Shown in pieces: positions 6,708 through 14,416 of a DNA stretch of 15,239 nt. The notes beneath the pieces were generated by a model. It saw only the letters and a program-made list of their open reading frames with translations, was not told the origin of the DNA and did not search any database. This DNA comes from an uncultured Bacilli bacterium (GTDB lineage Bacteria; Bacillota_I; Bacilli_A; RF39; UBA660). The stretch's first letter is position 1. Each line of letters begins with the position of its first letter. Made by a program: the position numbers and the translations under genes. The stretch spans positions 1 to 15,239 of the forward strand of contig CAJUGF010000024.1 of the NCBI GenBank assembly GCA_910585915.1, read 5' to 3'.

Positions 6708-7967
6708 ATGAAGTTAAAAGAATTAACAATCCAGGAATTTGAGGACTTCACCAAAAAAAGTCCATTATGTAGTCATTATCAAACTTCTAATTATGCTATT
6801 TTTATGAGCGAAAATGGTTATGAATATGATTTAATAGGAATGGAAGATGAATATGGAAATTTAAAAGCGGCCTCATTAATACTATTTAAAAAAATTAGCT
6901 TAAAATTAAAATATGGATATGCACCCAAAGGATTTATTCTCGATTACTTTAATCAAGATACATTAAAAGAATTTACAAATTTAATAAAGGAATACTATTA
7001 TAAAAAAAATATTATCTTCATAAAAATCAATCCTGAAATTGCCATTGCAGAAGTAGATCCCAAAAGCTATGCAAAAACATATAATTGGAACACTGAAATT
7101 AGAAACTACTTAGAAGATAATGGATACCTAAAATTAAAAGAGAATTTATATTTTGAATCAAAACAACCAAGATTTAATGGCATAATTAATTTAAAAAAAG
7201 CTTCACTAAATCACTATGATAAAAATACCAGAACCAAAATCAGAAGAGCAATACAAAAAGGATTAGAAATTGAAACTGCTGAAAGAAGTGGTATTGACAT
7301 TTTAAATAACTTTATTAAAAAGAAAAGAGAAAAAAATGAATTTTATTATAAAGACTATTACAACATATTTCATAAAAATGGTATGATTGATCTCTTTTTA
7401 ATAAGCATTAATACCAAAGAATACCTTTTAAATGCAAAAGACGCTTATGAAAAAGAATTGGAAAGAAATACCAAATTAAATCACAATTTAATTCAAAACA
7501 ATACTCCCAAAAACATTAATCTAAAAATGAATTCTGATCGCAAGTTATTATCCTATAAAAATGATGTATTAGAAGCCACAGAAAGAAACAGCTTACACGA
7601 AAAAATTTATATTGCTGGTGCTTTAGTAATTAAGTATCAAAATCGTATCCAAATATTAATTAGTGGTTACGATAAAAAATATAAAAGATTTAATCCTAAC
7701 CATTTTCTTCATCATAAGATTATTGAATACTACAAAGATTCTTACTCTTATTTAGACTTAAACGGAATGACAGGAGACTTCACCAAAGAAAATCCTTACT
7801 ATGGATTAAATAAATTCAAACTAGGATTCAAACCCAATATTTATGAATTTATTGGAGAATATGATCTCATTATTAATGAAAAAAAATATAAGAAATTATT
7901 AGCAGATGGCACCTTAGCCAAAATATTTAATAAAAAACAAAAAAATAATCTATCAAAACAGAAGTAG
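6708..7967 (+). CDS. FemAB-family aminoacyltransferase (peptidoglycan cross-bridge)
   Basis: FemAB/FemX (MurJ-independent, tRNA-dependent) enzymes add amino acids from aminoacyl-tRNA to the lysine of lipid II to build the peptide cross-bridge at the inner face of the membrane. The 419-residue protein shows the family's two GNAT-like halves. The first has KYGYAPKGFILDY (68-80) and NIIFIKINPE (101-110); the second has AGALVIKYQNRIQILISGY (303-321), LDLNGMTGDF (349-358) and the C-terminal GLNKFKLGFKPNIYEFIGEYDL (366-387). A charged helical insert at about 235-300 fits the coiled-coil arm that binds tRNA in FemA/FemX. There is no signal or transmembrane segment. The residue it adds cannot be predicted. 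It has its own promoter and terminator and is the only long plus-strand gene here. Confidence 0.9.
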   Translation: MKLKELTIQEFEDFTKKSPLCSHYQTSNYAIFMSENGYEYDLIGMEDEYGNLKAASLILFKKISLKLKYGYAPKGFILDYFNQDTLKEFTNLIKEYYYKKNIIFIKINPEIAIAEVDPKSYAKTYNWNTEIRNYLEDNGYLKLKENLYFESKQPRFNGIINLKKASLNHYDKNTRTKIRRAIQKGLEIETAERSGIDILNNFIKKKREKNEFYYKDYYNIFHKNGMIDLFLISINTKEYLLNAKDAYEKELERNTKLNHNLIQNNTPKNINLKMNSDRKLLSYKNDVLEATERNSLHEKIYIAGALVIKYQNRIQILISGYDKKYKRFNPNHFLHHKIIEYYKDSYSYLDLNGMTGDFTKENPYYGLNKFKLGFKPNIYEFIGEYDLIINEKKYKKLLADGTLAKIFNKKQKNNLSKQK

Positions 7968-7976
7968 ATTATTTTT
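7941..7976. terminator. Bidirectional terminator shared by convergent genes
   Basis: AATAATCTA (7944-7952) pairs with TAGATTATT (7965-7973) around a 12-base loop, and flanking A and T runs extend the stem by three pairs. Seven T (7972-7978) serve the plus-strand FemAB-like gene, whose TAG stop lies inside the stem. On the minus strand the same hairpin is followed by TTTTTTTGTTTTTT and ends the sulfotransferase-like gene at 7990. Confidence 0.85.
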
Positions 7977-7989
7977 TTAAATTAATGTT

Positions 7990-9888
7990 TTAATCAAAAC
8001 TTAATATTTTTCCTGTATCATACATCACATCATTGATTTTAAAATAAACAGCATAATTTCCATCTAACTTTAAATGTAACGAAGATGGCGTAGGTTCATT
8101 CATTTTTTTATAATGCATCAAATAAGTATTATAGTCTTCAGACACAAAATAAAGATCAACCACATCAAGACCATCAAAACCAACATTCATAGTAAGTGTA
8201 TGAGTTGTTAATTCAAACTCGTAAGGATTATCGATAGCTTCATCAAATTCCTCAAAAAGATCTTTTGTTTTAATTTTTTCTAAATTAAAATTTGAATTAT
8301 TATTTACTAATTGATAATCAAAATCCAAATAATTAGCAGTTACATCCTCATACATTCGATGTTTATAAGCTCTATAAATACCACCATTATAAATAGCATT
8401 AAATATCTCCTCATCCTTATCATTTAATTCAATAATCCTACCATAAGTAGAAGCAAGATTATCATAAATTTTCAAATTTGGTTTAAATGCAAAAGGATAA
8501 AAAGTCCACCCAAAATTAATTAATTTAGAATGATCCTCCAATGTATAAAAACTTCCAAGTTCATAACTAAAATATTGTTGATTAGCATCATAATTCCATA
8601 TTGTTGAAATATTTTTACCATCAATTTTATAAATTGTTGCTGAAGAATAATTATCTTTAAAACTCATAATATCATAAGAAGTAGAATGAACCATATCAAA
8701 ATCATTATTAAATACACTCAAATAACCATCAGAAGTCAAAGAAACCGTATGTTGTCCTTTGGGAAGTCTAGAACCATCAGTAATATGTAATATATATTTT
8801 TGAAAAGCTTCCGAATAAAAAGAAGCATCACCAAAAATCCAATTAATTTCTTTTGTATCAAAATTTAAACTAATAATACTACTAATTCCTCGTAAAGACA
8901 AAATCATATTCTTACTATTTTCATCATAATAAATCGAATTAACTTGAATAACTTTTCCTAATAATTCATTTGCAAAATCTTGATCTACTTTAGAAAACAA
9001 ATCATATACATCAAAAGAATTTAAAATTTTTCCATTTTCTAAATTAACTTGATAAATGTATGAAGCGTTGTAAGAAGGCCCATCCCCATTATATCCACCT
9101 GCAACGATAACAGTATTATCACTAAGAGAAATCAGCTCATGATGATAACCATTTTCCATAGAATACTCTTTATGGATTTTACCAAAATAATCTATTTCAT
9201 AAAATCCATCATAACAATCTAAAAGCCCACTTGAAAAATCGTTACTTAAATACATGTGCCCATTATCCAAAAACTCAATATCCAAAGAATATCTCTCTTT
9301 TAATCTCCAAACAACATTTCCTTCTCCATCATATGCTGAAGCCCCTTTATCATTAGGAGTAGATAAAAAATATAAATCATTATTTAAAGTTGCCTTCGGA
9401 TTACTCTTTTCAACACTTAAATTACTAATCTTAACGTCAGTTCGATCAATCATTATTTCTTTTTCTTGATCGTCCATTTTTAAAACTACTCTATTATTCA
9501 TTCCAACTTTTAAACCATAAATTGGAATGGAATGAATTTTTGATGACTCCATAGTTGTAGCCTTAACTCCATTAATAGAAACCTGAATAGAAGCTTCATT
9601 GGGAGTTTGAAAAATAATCAAAGCAGTCAAAGGAGAAATCCCATATGGATCAACAATTAAATATGGATTATCAAAAGTATAAGATCCATCATTTAATATC
9701 TCTTTAATCGTATCTGATATTTTAGCTTGCTCGGATAAAACATCACTGATAGCAGGAATACTTTCTTTGTCATTAAAATATTTTCGAATCTGTTCTTTTT
9801 CTTTATTGTTAAGATACAAAAAACCCAAAAGAAGTCCAAACAACAAAACACTAAATATAATTATTAAATACACTTTTACATTTTTCAT
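7990..9888 (-). CDS. Membrane-anchored arylsulfotransferase (ASST)-like protein, copy 1
   Basis: ASST enzymes move sulfate between phenolic donors and acceptors outside the cytoplasmic membrane, using a six-bladed beta-propeller and a transiently sulfated histidine. This 632-residue protein has an N-terminal membrane anchor (about 5-26), a spacer, an Ig-like N-terminal domain (DNPYLIVDPYGISPLTALIIF, 73-93) and then a propeller. Matched to E. coli AssT, His250 (GYHHEL) fits H252, Asn317 and Arg333 (VNS...SLRG) fit N358 and R374 with the same 16-residue spacing, and His380 (GQHT) fits the sulfated H436. The position of H356 is Gln315, so activity is uncertain; it may be altered or lost. Its ATG overlaps the TGA of the giant pilin gene by four bases with only a weak ribosome binding site, implying coupled translation. 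The annotation rests on pattern matching from memory. Confidence 0.8.
   Translation of the reverse strand: MKNVKVYLIIIFSVLLFGLLLGFLYLNNKEKEQIRKYFNDKESIPAISDVLSEQAKISDTIKEILNDGSYTFDNPYLIVDPYGISPLTALIIFQTPNEASIQVSINGVKATTMESSKIHSIPIYGLKVGMNNRVVLKMDDQEKEIMIDRTDVKISNLSVEKSNPKATLNNDLYFLSTPNDKGASAYDGEGNVVWRLKERYSLDIEFLDNGHMYLSNDFSSGLLDCYDGFYEIDYFGKIHKEYSMENGYHHELISLSDNTVIVAGGYNGDGPSYNASYIYQVNLENGKILNSFDVYDLFSKVDQDFANELLGKVIQVNSIYYDENSKNMILSLRGISSIISLNFDTKEINWIFGDASFYSEAFQKYILHITDGSRLPKGQHTVSLTSDGYLSVFNNDFDMVHSTSYDIMSFKDNYSSATIYKIDGKNISTIWNYDANQQYFSYELGSFYTLEDHSKLINFGWTFYPFAFKPNLKIYDNLASTYGRIIELNDKDEEIFNAIYNGGIYRAYKHRMYEDVTANYLDFDYQLVNNNSNFNLEKIKTKDLFEEFDEAIDNPYEFELTTHTLTMNVGFDGLDVVDLYFVSEDYNTYLMHYKKMNEPTPSSLHLKLDGNYAVYFKINDVMYDTGKILSFD
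8615..8662 (-). repeat. 48-base perfect repeat, copy in ASST-like gene 1
   Basis: This stretch is identical base for base with 13126-13173 in the second ASST-like gene and encodes most of FKDNYSSATIYKIDG in the propeller. The identity includes synonymous positions, while flanking DNA differs frequently, as expected for paralogues partly homogenised or strongly constrained here. Confidence 0.85.
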
Positions 9889-12365
9889 TTCTTCTTCTCA
9901 CACTTCCTACTCTTTTCGATAATATAAGGTTTTTCCTTAGTACCATTTCCACCTTGTAAAATTATCTTTTTACTGAAAGGAACCGTCAAAGATGATTTAC
10001 GCCATTCATGATCTTTTCCCATTGGTTCATACAAAACTTGAGCTACTGCTGGAACAAAAGTTAATGTATCGTCTTGTACAGAAATCGCCATAATCGTATC
10101 TCGTTCTTCATTACAAATATGATGCCAAGGAGTATCATTATGATCAGCTCCTTCATAAGTTGCCTTTTCTGTATCAATATAACAATAAGGATAAACAGTA
10201 GATAATAATGTTTGAAAAGAAGAGATATCTTTCATATAACTTTTATTACGAATAGCAGCATATTCTTCAAAATCTAAAAGTCCATAGCGCCATTTCATCG
10301 AAACTTTATCATTTTGTACTTTAGCGCTTCCAACATCGAGGCTTTCCACTTGCCAATCAGATTCCTTATTTACTATACTAAAGAAATTGTAATTTTCCTG
10401 ATTTAAACAATTGGTATAATCATTAAGTCCTTGATAATCTTTAGTATATCCAAGACCATAACGCTGAGCATCACCCTCAAAATACCACCGTAAGGTAAAT
10501 CCACCACTATGTTCTGATTGATATAAGTCACCATATTTTCCATAACCATATATTCCACTTCGGTCTGTATTATATACATTCTTTTGAACACAATCTCCTG
10601 AATCACAACATGTACCAGTAATAAGCGAACCTGTCCACGGATCGGTTTCATTCAAATCTAATCCAAATACTGACCCTGCTACTTGACGATATAAAACAAA
10701 AATTCGCCCAGAATATTTAATATAAACTCCATCATTACAATAATTATTATTCTCATCTGGAACGCATTTATAAGCTGCATCCTCCATATCAAATACAGCT
10801 TTAAATGTTGCCTTAGCTGTACCAGTCAAACCAGATTTATTAGTAGTTGTAAGACGAACATCATATTCTGAATTCACATTCAGATTTTCTAATAAAAACT
10901 TCTTATTGGAATCCTTCACTTCAACATACTGATTTTTATCCTTTAAAGAAATTTCTATTTGATAGCTATACATTCCACTTTCAGCATCACTTGCACTATA
11001 ACTATCAACAACATAATCATGATCCTCTTTTAGTACACTAATAGAAACATTTTTAGGTGCAGTATTGTCAAATAAATAAGCATTAGAGCACTTTTTGGCA
11101 CTTTGATTTCCTGCATTATCTATTCCAATAGCACAAATTTTCTGAGCAGCTTTCTTTGCATCTTTATAATGAAGTACAACTGCTCCATTTGCATCCAACT
11201 TCATTGTAGCATTCGGATCACATGATTCATTCGTTGTAATACAATAGCGAACAACACTTGGGCCACTTTCTTCATCAATTACCCGAACTCTCAAAGCGAG
11301 TCTATTATAATAAGAATACCCTTTTGATTGTTCAGCTATTTCAAAATCTGTCAACACAGGAGGGTTTTTGTCCGTTTTAACAACCGTTATTTTAGCGTTA
11401 TCTCCAACATTTCCAACATTATCCATAACGCAAGCATAATAAACACCCTCACTTAACGAAGAATCAAAAGATAAATTTCCATTTAAAGCATTATAATCAA
11501 ATTTATTAGTACTACAACTAGCATTAGAAGATGAAACATAATATCCATAAACTCCAGATCCATCAAAATCAGAAGTTGTAATATGAACATCTTTATTTTC
11601 TTGCGTCCACTCATCAAAACGATCAACAGATATTTCATCCTGATAAATAATTGGATTCTGGCGATCAATTTTCACTTGAGTATAAGCTTTATAAATAAAT
11701 GTCCTTCCTTCATAAACAATTTTCATCGTAACTTCATATCGTGTATTCATAAATTGTGCTGCTCTGACATTATATTGATTTTTTGTACTAAAATCATTAT
11801 GAATAGCTATTGTTTCAACAACACTATTTCCTTTCCACTCAATTGATTCAATAGAATTTTGATATTTATTCTTATCTTCATTATTCTTAAACTGCACTTG
11901 TAAAATATTATCATTTCTCGTCCATGTATCCTCAGATACAATGCTATGAGTATTCAGATCCATTTTTATGACTTCAATAATGCTTGTTTGCTTTTCTAAT
12001 TCCTCATAATTACAATAACGTTCTTCGGTTAAAACAGCTGTATATTGGTTATTAAAATAATCAATCCGTATGGTATAACAAAGCATCGATGTATCATCAA
12101 CGGGATTATCATAATCGCCATTTTCATTATCAGCTTCCATATACCCTTCTTCAATTAAATGTGCAATATTAGTTACAGTTCGTCCAGTATCACTTGCCCA
12201 AGCTTCAGCCTTTGATAAAGCATATGAAACTTTATTTTCATAACTTCGCTGCTTTACATTTCGCGTAATTAACATATAAGTTGGTATTCCAATACCAAAA
12301 AGCAAAGCAAGAATAGCAATCACAACCAGCATCTCAACTAACGTAAATCCCTTTTGTTTTGTCAT
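9885..12365 (-). CDS. Giant type IV pilin-like surface protein with Ig-like domains
   Basis: The 826-residue product starts MTKQKGFTLVEML, a class III prepilin signal (Gly6 before the cut, Glu5 of the mature form), with a hydrophobic helix to about residue 28. A pilin-like region follows (about 29-130), then a beta-rich stretch (130-235). Next come Ig-like domains (about 240-330, with GSGVYGYYVSS and CVMDNVGNVGD; 335-430, with ESGPSVVRYCITT and DNAGNQS) and an FN3-like one (about 435-525). The C-terminal domain (530-818) has CCDSGDC (586-592) and DHNDTPWHHICN (741-752). Most pilins have 120-200 residues, so this could be a tip or minor pilin carrying an adhesin. It has its own promoter, a weak ribosome binding site, and a four-base overlap with the ASST-like gene. 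The pilin start is certain; domain names are by appearance. Confidence 0.85.
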   Translation of the reverse strand: MTKQKGFTLVEMLVVIAILALLFGIGIPTYMLITRNVKQRSYENKVSYALSKAEAWASDTGRTVTNIAHLIEEGYMEADNENGDYDNPVDDTSMLCYTIRIDYFNNQYTAVLTEERYCNYEELEKQTSIIEVIKMDLNTHSIVSEDTWTRNDNILQVQFKNNEDKNKYQNSIESIEWKGNSVVETIAIHNDFSTKNQYNVRAAQFMNTRYEVTMKIVYEGRTFIYKAYTQVKIDRQNPIIYQDEISVDRFDEWTQENKDVHITTSDFDGSGVYGYYVSSSNASCSTNKFDYNALNGNLSFDSSLSEGVYYACVMDNVGNVGDNAKITVVKTDKNPPVLTDFEIAEQSKGYSYYNRLALRVRVIDEESGPSVVRYCITTNESCDPNATMKLDANGAVVLHYKDAKKAAQKICAIGIDNAGNQSAKKCSNAYLFDNTAPKNVSISVLKEDHDYVVDSYSASDAESGMYSYQIEISLKDKNQYVEVKDSNKKFLLENLNVNSEYDVRLTTTNKSGLTGTAKATFKAVFDMEDAAYKCVPDENNNYCNDGVYIKYSGRIFVLYRQVAGSVFGLDLNETDPWTGSLITGTCCDSGDCVQKNVYNTDRSGIYGYGKYGDLYQSEHSGGFTLRWYFEGDAQRYGLGYTKDYQGLNDYTNCLNQENYNFFSIVNKESDWQVESLDVGSAKVQNDKVSMKWRYGLLDFEEYAAIRNKSYMKDISSFQTLLSTVYPYCYIDTEKATYEGADHNDTPWHHICNEERDTIMAISVQDDTLTFVPAVAQVLYEPMGKDHEWRKSSLTVPFSKKIILQGGNGTKEKPYIIEKSRKCEKKK

Positions 12366-12392
12366 ATTCTAATCACTCTCTATTTAAACCAA

Positions 12393-12422
12393 ATTATAAC
12401 ACAAAAAAAGAAAAAAACTCAA
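12393..12422 (-). promoter_or_regulatory. Promoter for the left pilin/ASST cassette
   Basis: On the minus strand TTGAGT (12422-12417) lies 18 bases before TATAAT (12398-12393), which is extended by TG (TGTTATAAT). It stands between the terminator of the right cassette and the giant pilin start, so each cassette appears to be transcribed separately. Confidence 0.7.
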
Positions 12423-12463
12423 AAAATAACTTAAATGAAATAATTACTCATTATTTAAACACT

Positions 12464-12500
12464 AAAAAACACACAAGCTTTTAACTCTCATGTGTTTTTT
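12464..12500 (-). terminator. Terminator of the right pilin/ASST cassette
   Basis: On the minus strand AAAAAACACA (12500-12491) pairs with TGTGTTTTTT (12473-12464) over ten bases around a 17-base loop, and the 3' arm itself ends in six T. It begins three bases after the stop of the second ASST-like gene. Confidence 0.75.
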
Positions 12501-12503
12501 CAA

Positions 12504-14408
12504 CTAATCAAAAACTAAAACTTGCCCCGTATCATATAATTCCCCATTAATTTTTAAATACGCAGCATATTTACCATGCAACTTCCATCGTATAACAGCA
12601 GGTAAAACTTCACCCTCCTCTTTATAATGCAAAACATAAGTATCGCGATTTTCAGATACAAAATAAAGATCTACAATGTCATCTCTATCAAACATCACAT
12701 CCATAACAACCGTATTATCTGTAATTTGAAAACTAAAAGGATTAGGTAATGATTGATCCAATTCATCATATATTTTATTTGTCTTCACTTTATCTAAATC
12801 TAACGCTTTTGTATTATTAATAAGTTTAAAATCAAAATCCATATAATTTGCAGTAACATCTTCATACATACGATGCTTATATGTGCGATAAACACCATAA
12901 GGTGAAACTGCATTAAAAATTATATTATCTTGATCATCCAACTCTATAATCCTAGCATAAGTATTTTGGATATTATAAATACTTTGTCCAGAAACAAATG
13001 CCTCTGGAAGAAAAGTCCAACCAAAATTTATTAGTTTTGATTGATTTTCATAATAATTAAAACTTCCTAGCTCATAAGTGAAATATTGTTGATCTGCATC
13101 ATAATTCCAATATGTTGAAATATTATTACCATCAATTTTATAAATTGTTGCTGAAGAATAATTATCTTTAAAATCCATTATATCTTCAGAATCAGTATTA
13201 ACCATATCAAAATCATTATTAAAAATACTTAAATAACCTTCTTTGGTTAAAGTTGCAGTATGTTGTCCTTTTGGATATCTAGAATTGTCTGTAACTTGTA
13301 ATAAGTATTTTTGAAAAGGTTGCGAATAGAAAGATGGATCAGCAAAAATCCAATTCAATTTTTTGGAATCAAAATTAACACTTAAAACTGTATTAATACC
13401 ACGTAAAGACAAAACCATCTCTTTTGACTTTTCATCATAATAAACTGAATTTACTTGAATATTTTTATCAAGTAAATTATCAGCAAATTCTTCATCTATG
13501 TCTTTAAAAAGATCATATAATTCCAAGGAATTTAAAATCTCCCCAGACTCAACATTAATCTGATAAATAAACGATCCAACAAAAGCTTTTGTATTACTAT
13601 CGCTACCACCAATAACAATCACTGAACCATCTTCTAAAGAAATCAAGTCATGATGATATCCATTAGCTAAAGAATAATTTTTATAAATTTTTCCAAAATA
13701 ATCAACTTCATAAAAACCATCATAGCTTTCCATAACACCACTAGCAGCACCATTACTTAAATACATATGTCCATTTTTTAAAAATTCTATATCTAAAGAA
13801 GCATTTCCATTCAAACGCCAAACAATATTTCCATTACCATCATATGCTGAAGTACCATTCCCAAGTGAAATAGATAAAAAATATAACTCGTCAGCAATAG
13901 AAACATTTGGATTCACTTGTTCTACATCAAGATTTGGCAAAATGACATCACTACGATCAATCATAACATCCTTTGTTTGTTGATTCATTGATAACGTAAC
14001 TTTATTCATCACTCCAGCCCGTAATCCATAAATCGGAATGGAATGAATCTTAGAAGCCTCCATTTTTGTTACTTTAACATCATTAATAGAAACTTCTATA
14101 GCAACATCATCAGATGTTTGAAAAATAATTAATGCTGTAAGTGGTGAAACTCCATAAGGATCAACTAAAAGATATGGATTATCAAACGTATAAGAATCTT
14201 GATTTAAAATTTTTTTTATCTCCTCTGCTTTATCAAGTTGTAAAGTTATTTCATCTCGAATTGCTACAGTAGTATCCTTATCTTGAAAATATTTAGAAAT
14301 ATATTCCTTCTCCTCTTTTAATTTAAAACCATACCAACATGATAAAATGATCAAAATTAAAATCAAAAGAACAACCAAAACTATCCCTATTTTCTTTTTG
14401 GATTTCAT
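12504..14408 (-). CDS. Membrane-anchored arylsulfotransferase (ASST)-like protein, copy 2
   Basis: This 634-residue paralogue of the gene at 7990-9888 (roughly 60% identical by eye) has the same plan: Lys-rich start and one transmembrane segment (about 7-27), spacer helix, Ig-like ASST N-terminal domain (NPYLLVDPYGVSPLTAL, 77-93) and propeller. The ASST positions repeat: His253 (GYHHDL), Asn320, Arg336 (VNS...SLRG, again 16 apart) and His383 (GQHT), with Gln318 where the second catalytic His of AssT is expected. A frame extends to a GTG at 14414, but AGAGG (14414-14418) five bases before the ATG at 14408 supports the later start. It follows the truncated giant pilin gene by eight bases and ends at a terminator. 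Confidence 0.8.
   Translation of the reverse strand: MKSKKKIGIVLVVLLILILIILSCWYGFKLKEEKEYISKYFQDKDTTVAIRDEITLQLDKAEEIKKILNQDSYTFDNPYLLVDPYGVSPLTALIIFQTSDDVAIEVSINDVKVTKMEASKIHSIPIYGLRAGVMNKVTLSMNQQTKDVMIDRSDVILPNLDVEQVNPNVSIADELYFLSISLGNGTSAYDGNGNIVWRLNGNASLDIEFLKNGHMYLSNGAASGVMESYDGFYEVDYFGKIYKNYSLANGYHHDLISLEDGSVIVIGGSDSNTKAFVGSFIYQINVESGEILNSLELYDLFKDIDEEFADNLLDKNIQVNSVYYDEKSKEMVLSLRGINTVLSVNFDSKKLNWIFADPSFYSQPFQKYLLQVTDNSRYPKGQHTATLTKEGYLSIFNNDFDMVNTDSEDIMDFKDNYSSATIYKIDGNNISTYWNYDADQQYFTYELGSFNYYENQSKLINFGWTFLPEAFVSGQSIYNIQNTYARIIELDDQDNIIFNAVSPYGVYRTYKHRMYEDVTANYMDFDFKLINNTKALDLDKVKTNKIYDELDQSLPNPFSFQITDNTVVMDVMFDRDDIVDLYFVSENRDTYVLHYKEEGEVLPAVIRWKLHGKYAAYLKINGELYDTGQVLVFD
13126..13173 (-). 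repeat. 48-base perfect repeat, copy in ASST-like gene 2
   Basis: Identical to 8615-8662 in the first ASST-like gene, at the same codons of the propeller. Confidence 0.85.
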
Positions 14409-14416
14409 AAGCACCT

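Noticed and set aside
10403..11846. Several frames of 60-90 codons on both strands inside the giant pilin gene
   Set aside because: They are out-of-frame shadows of a well-supported long coding sequence and show no ribosome binding sites or family features.
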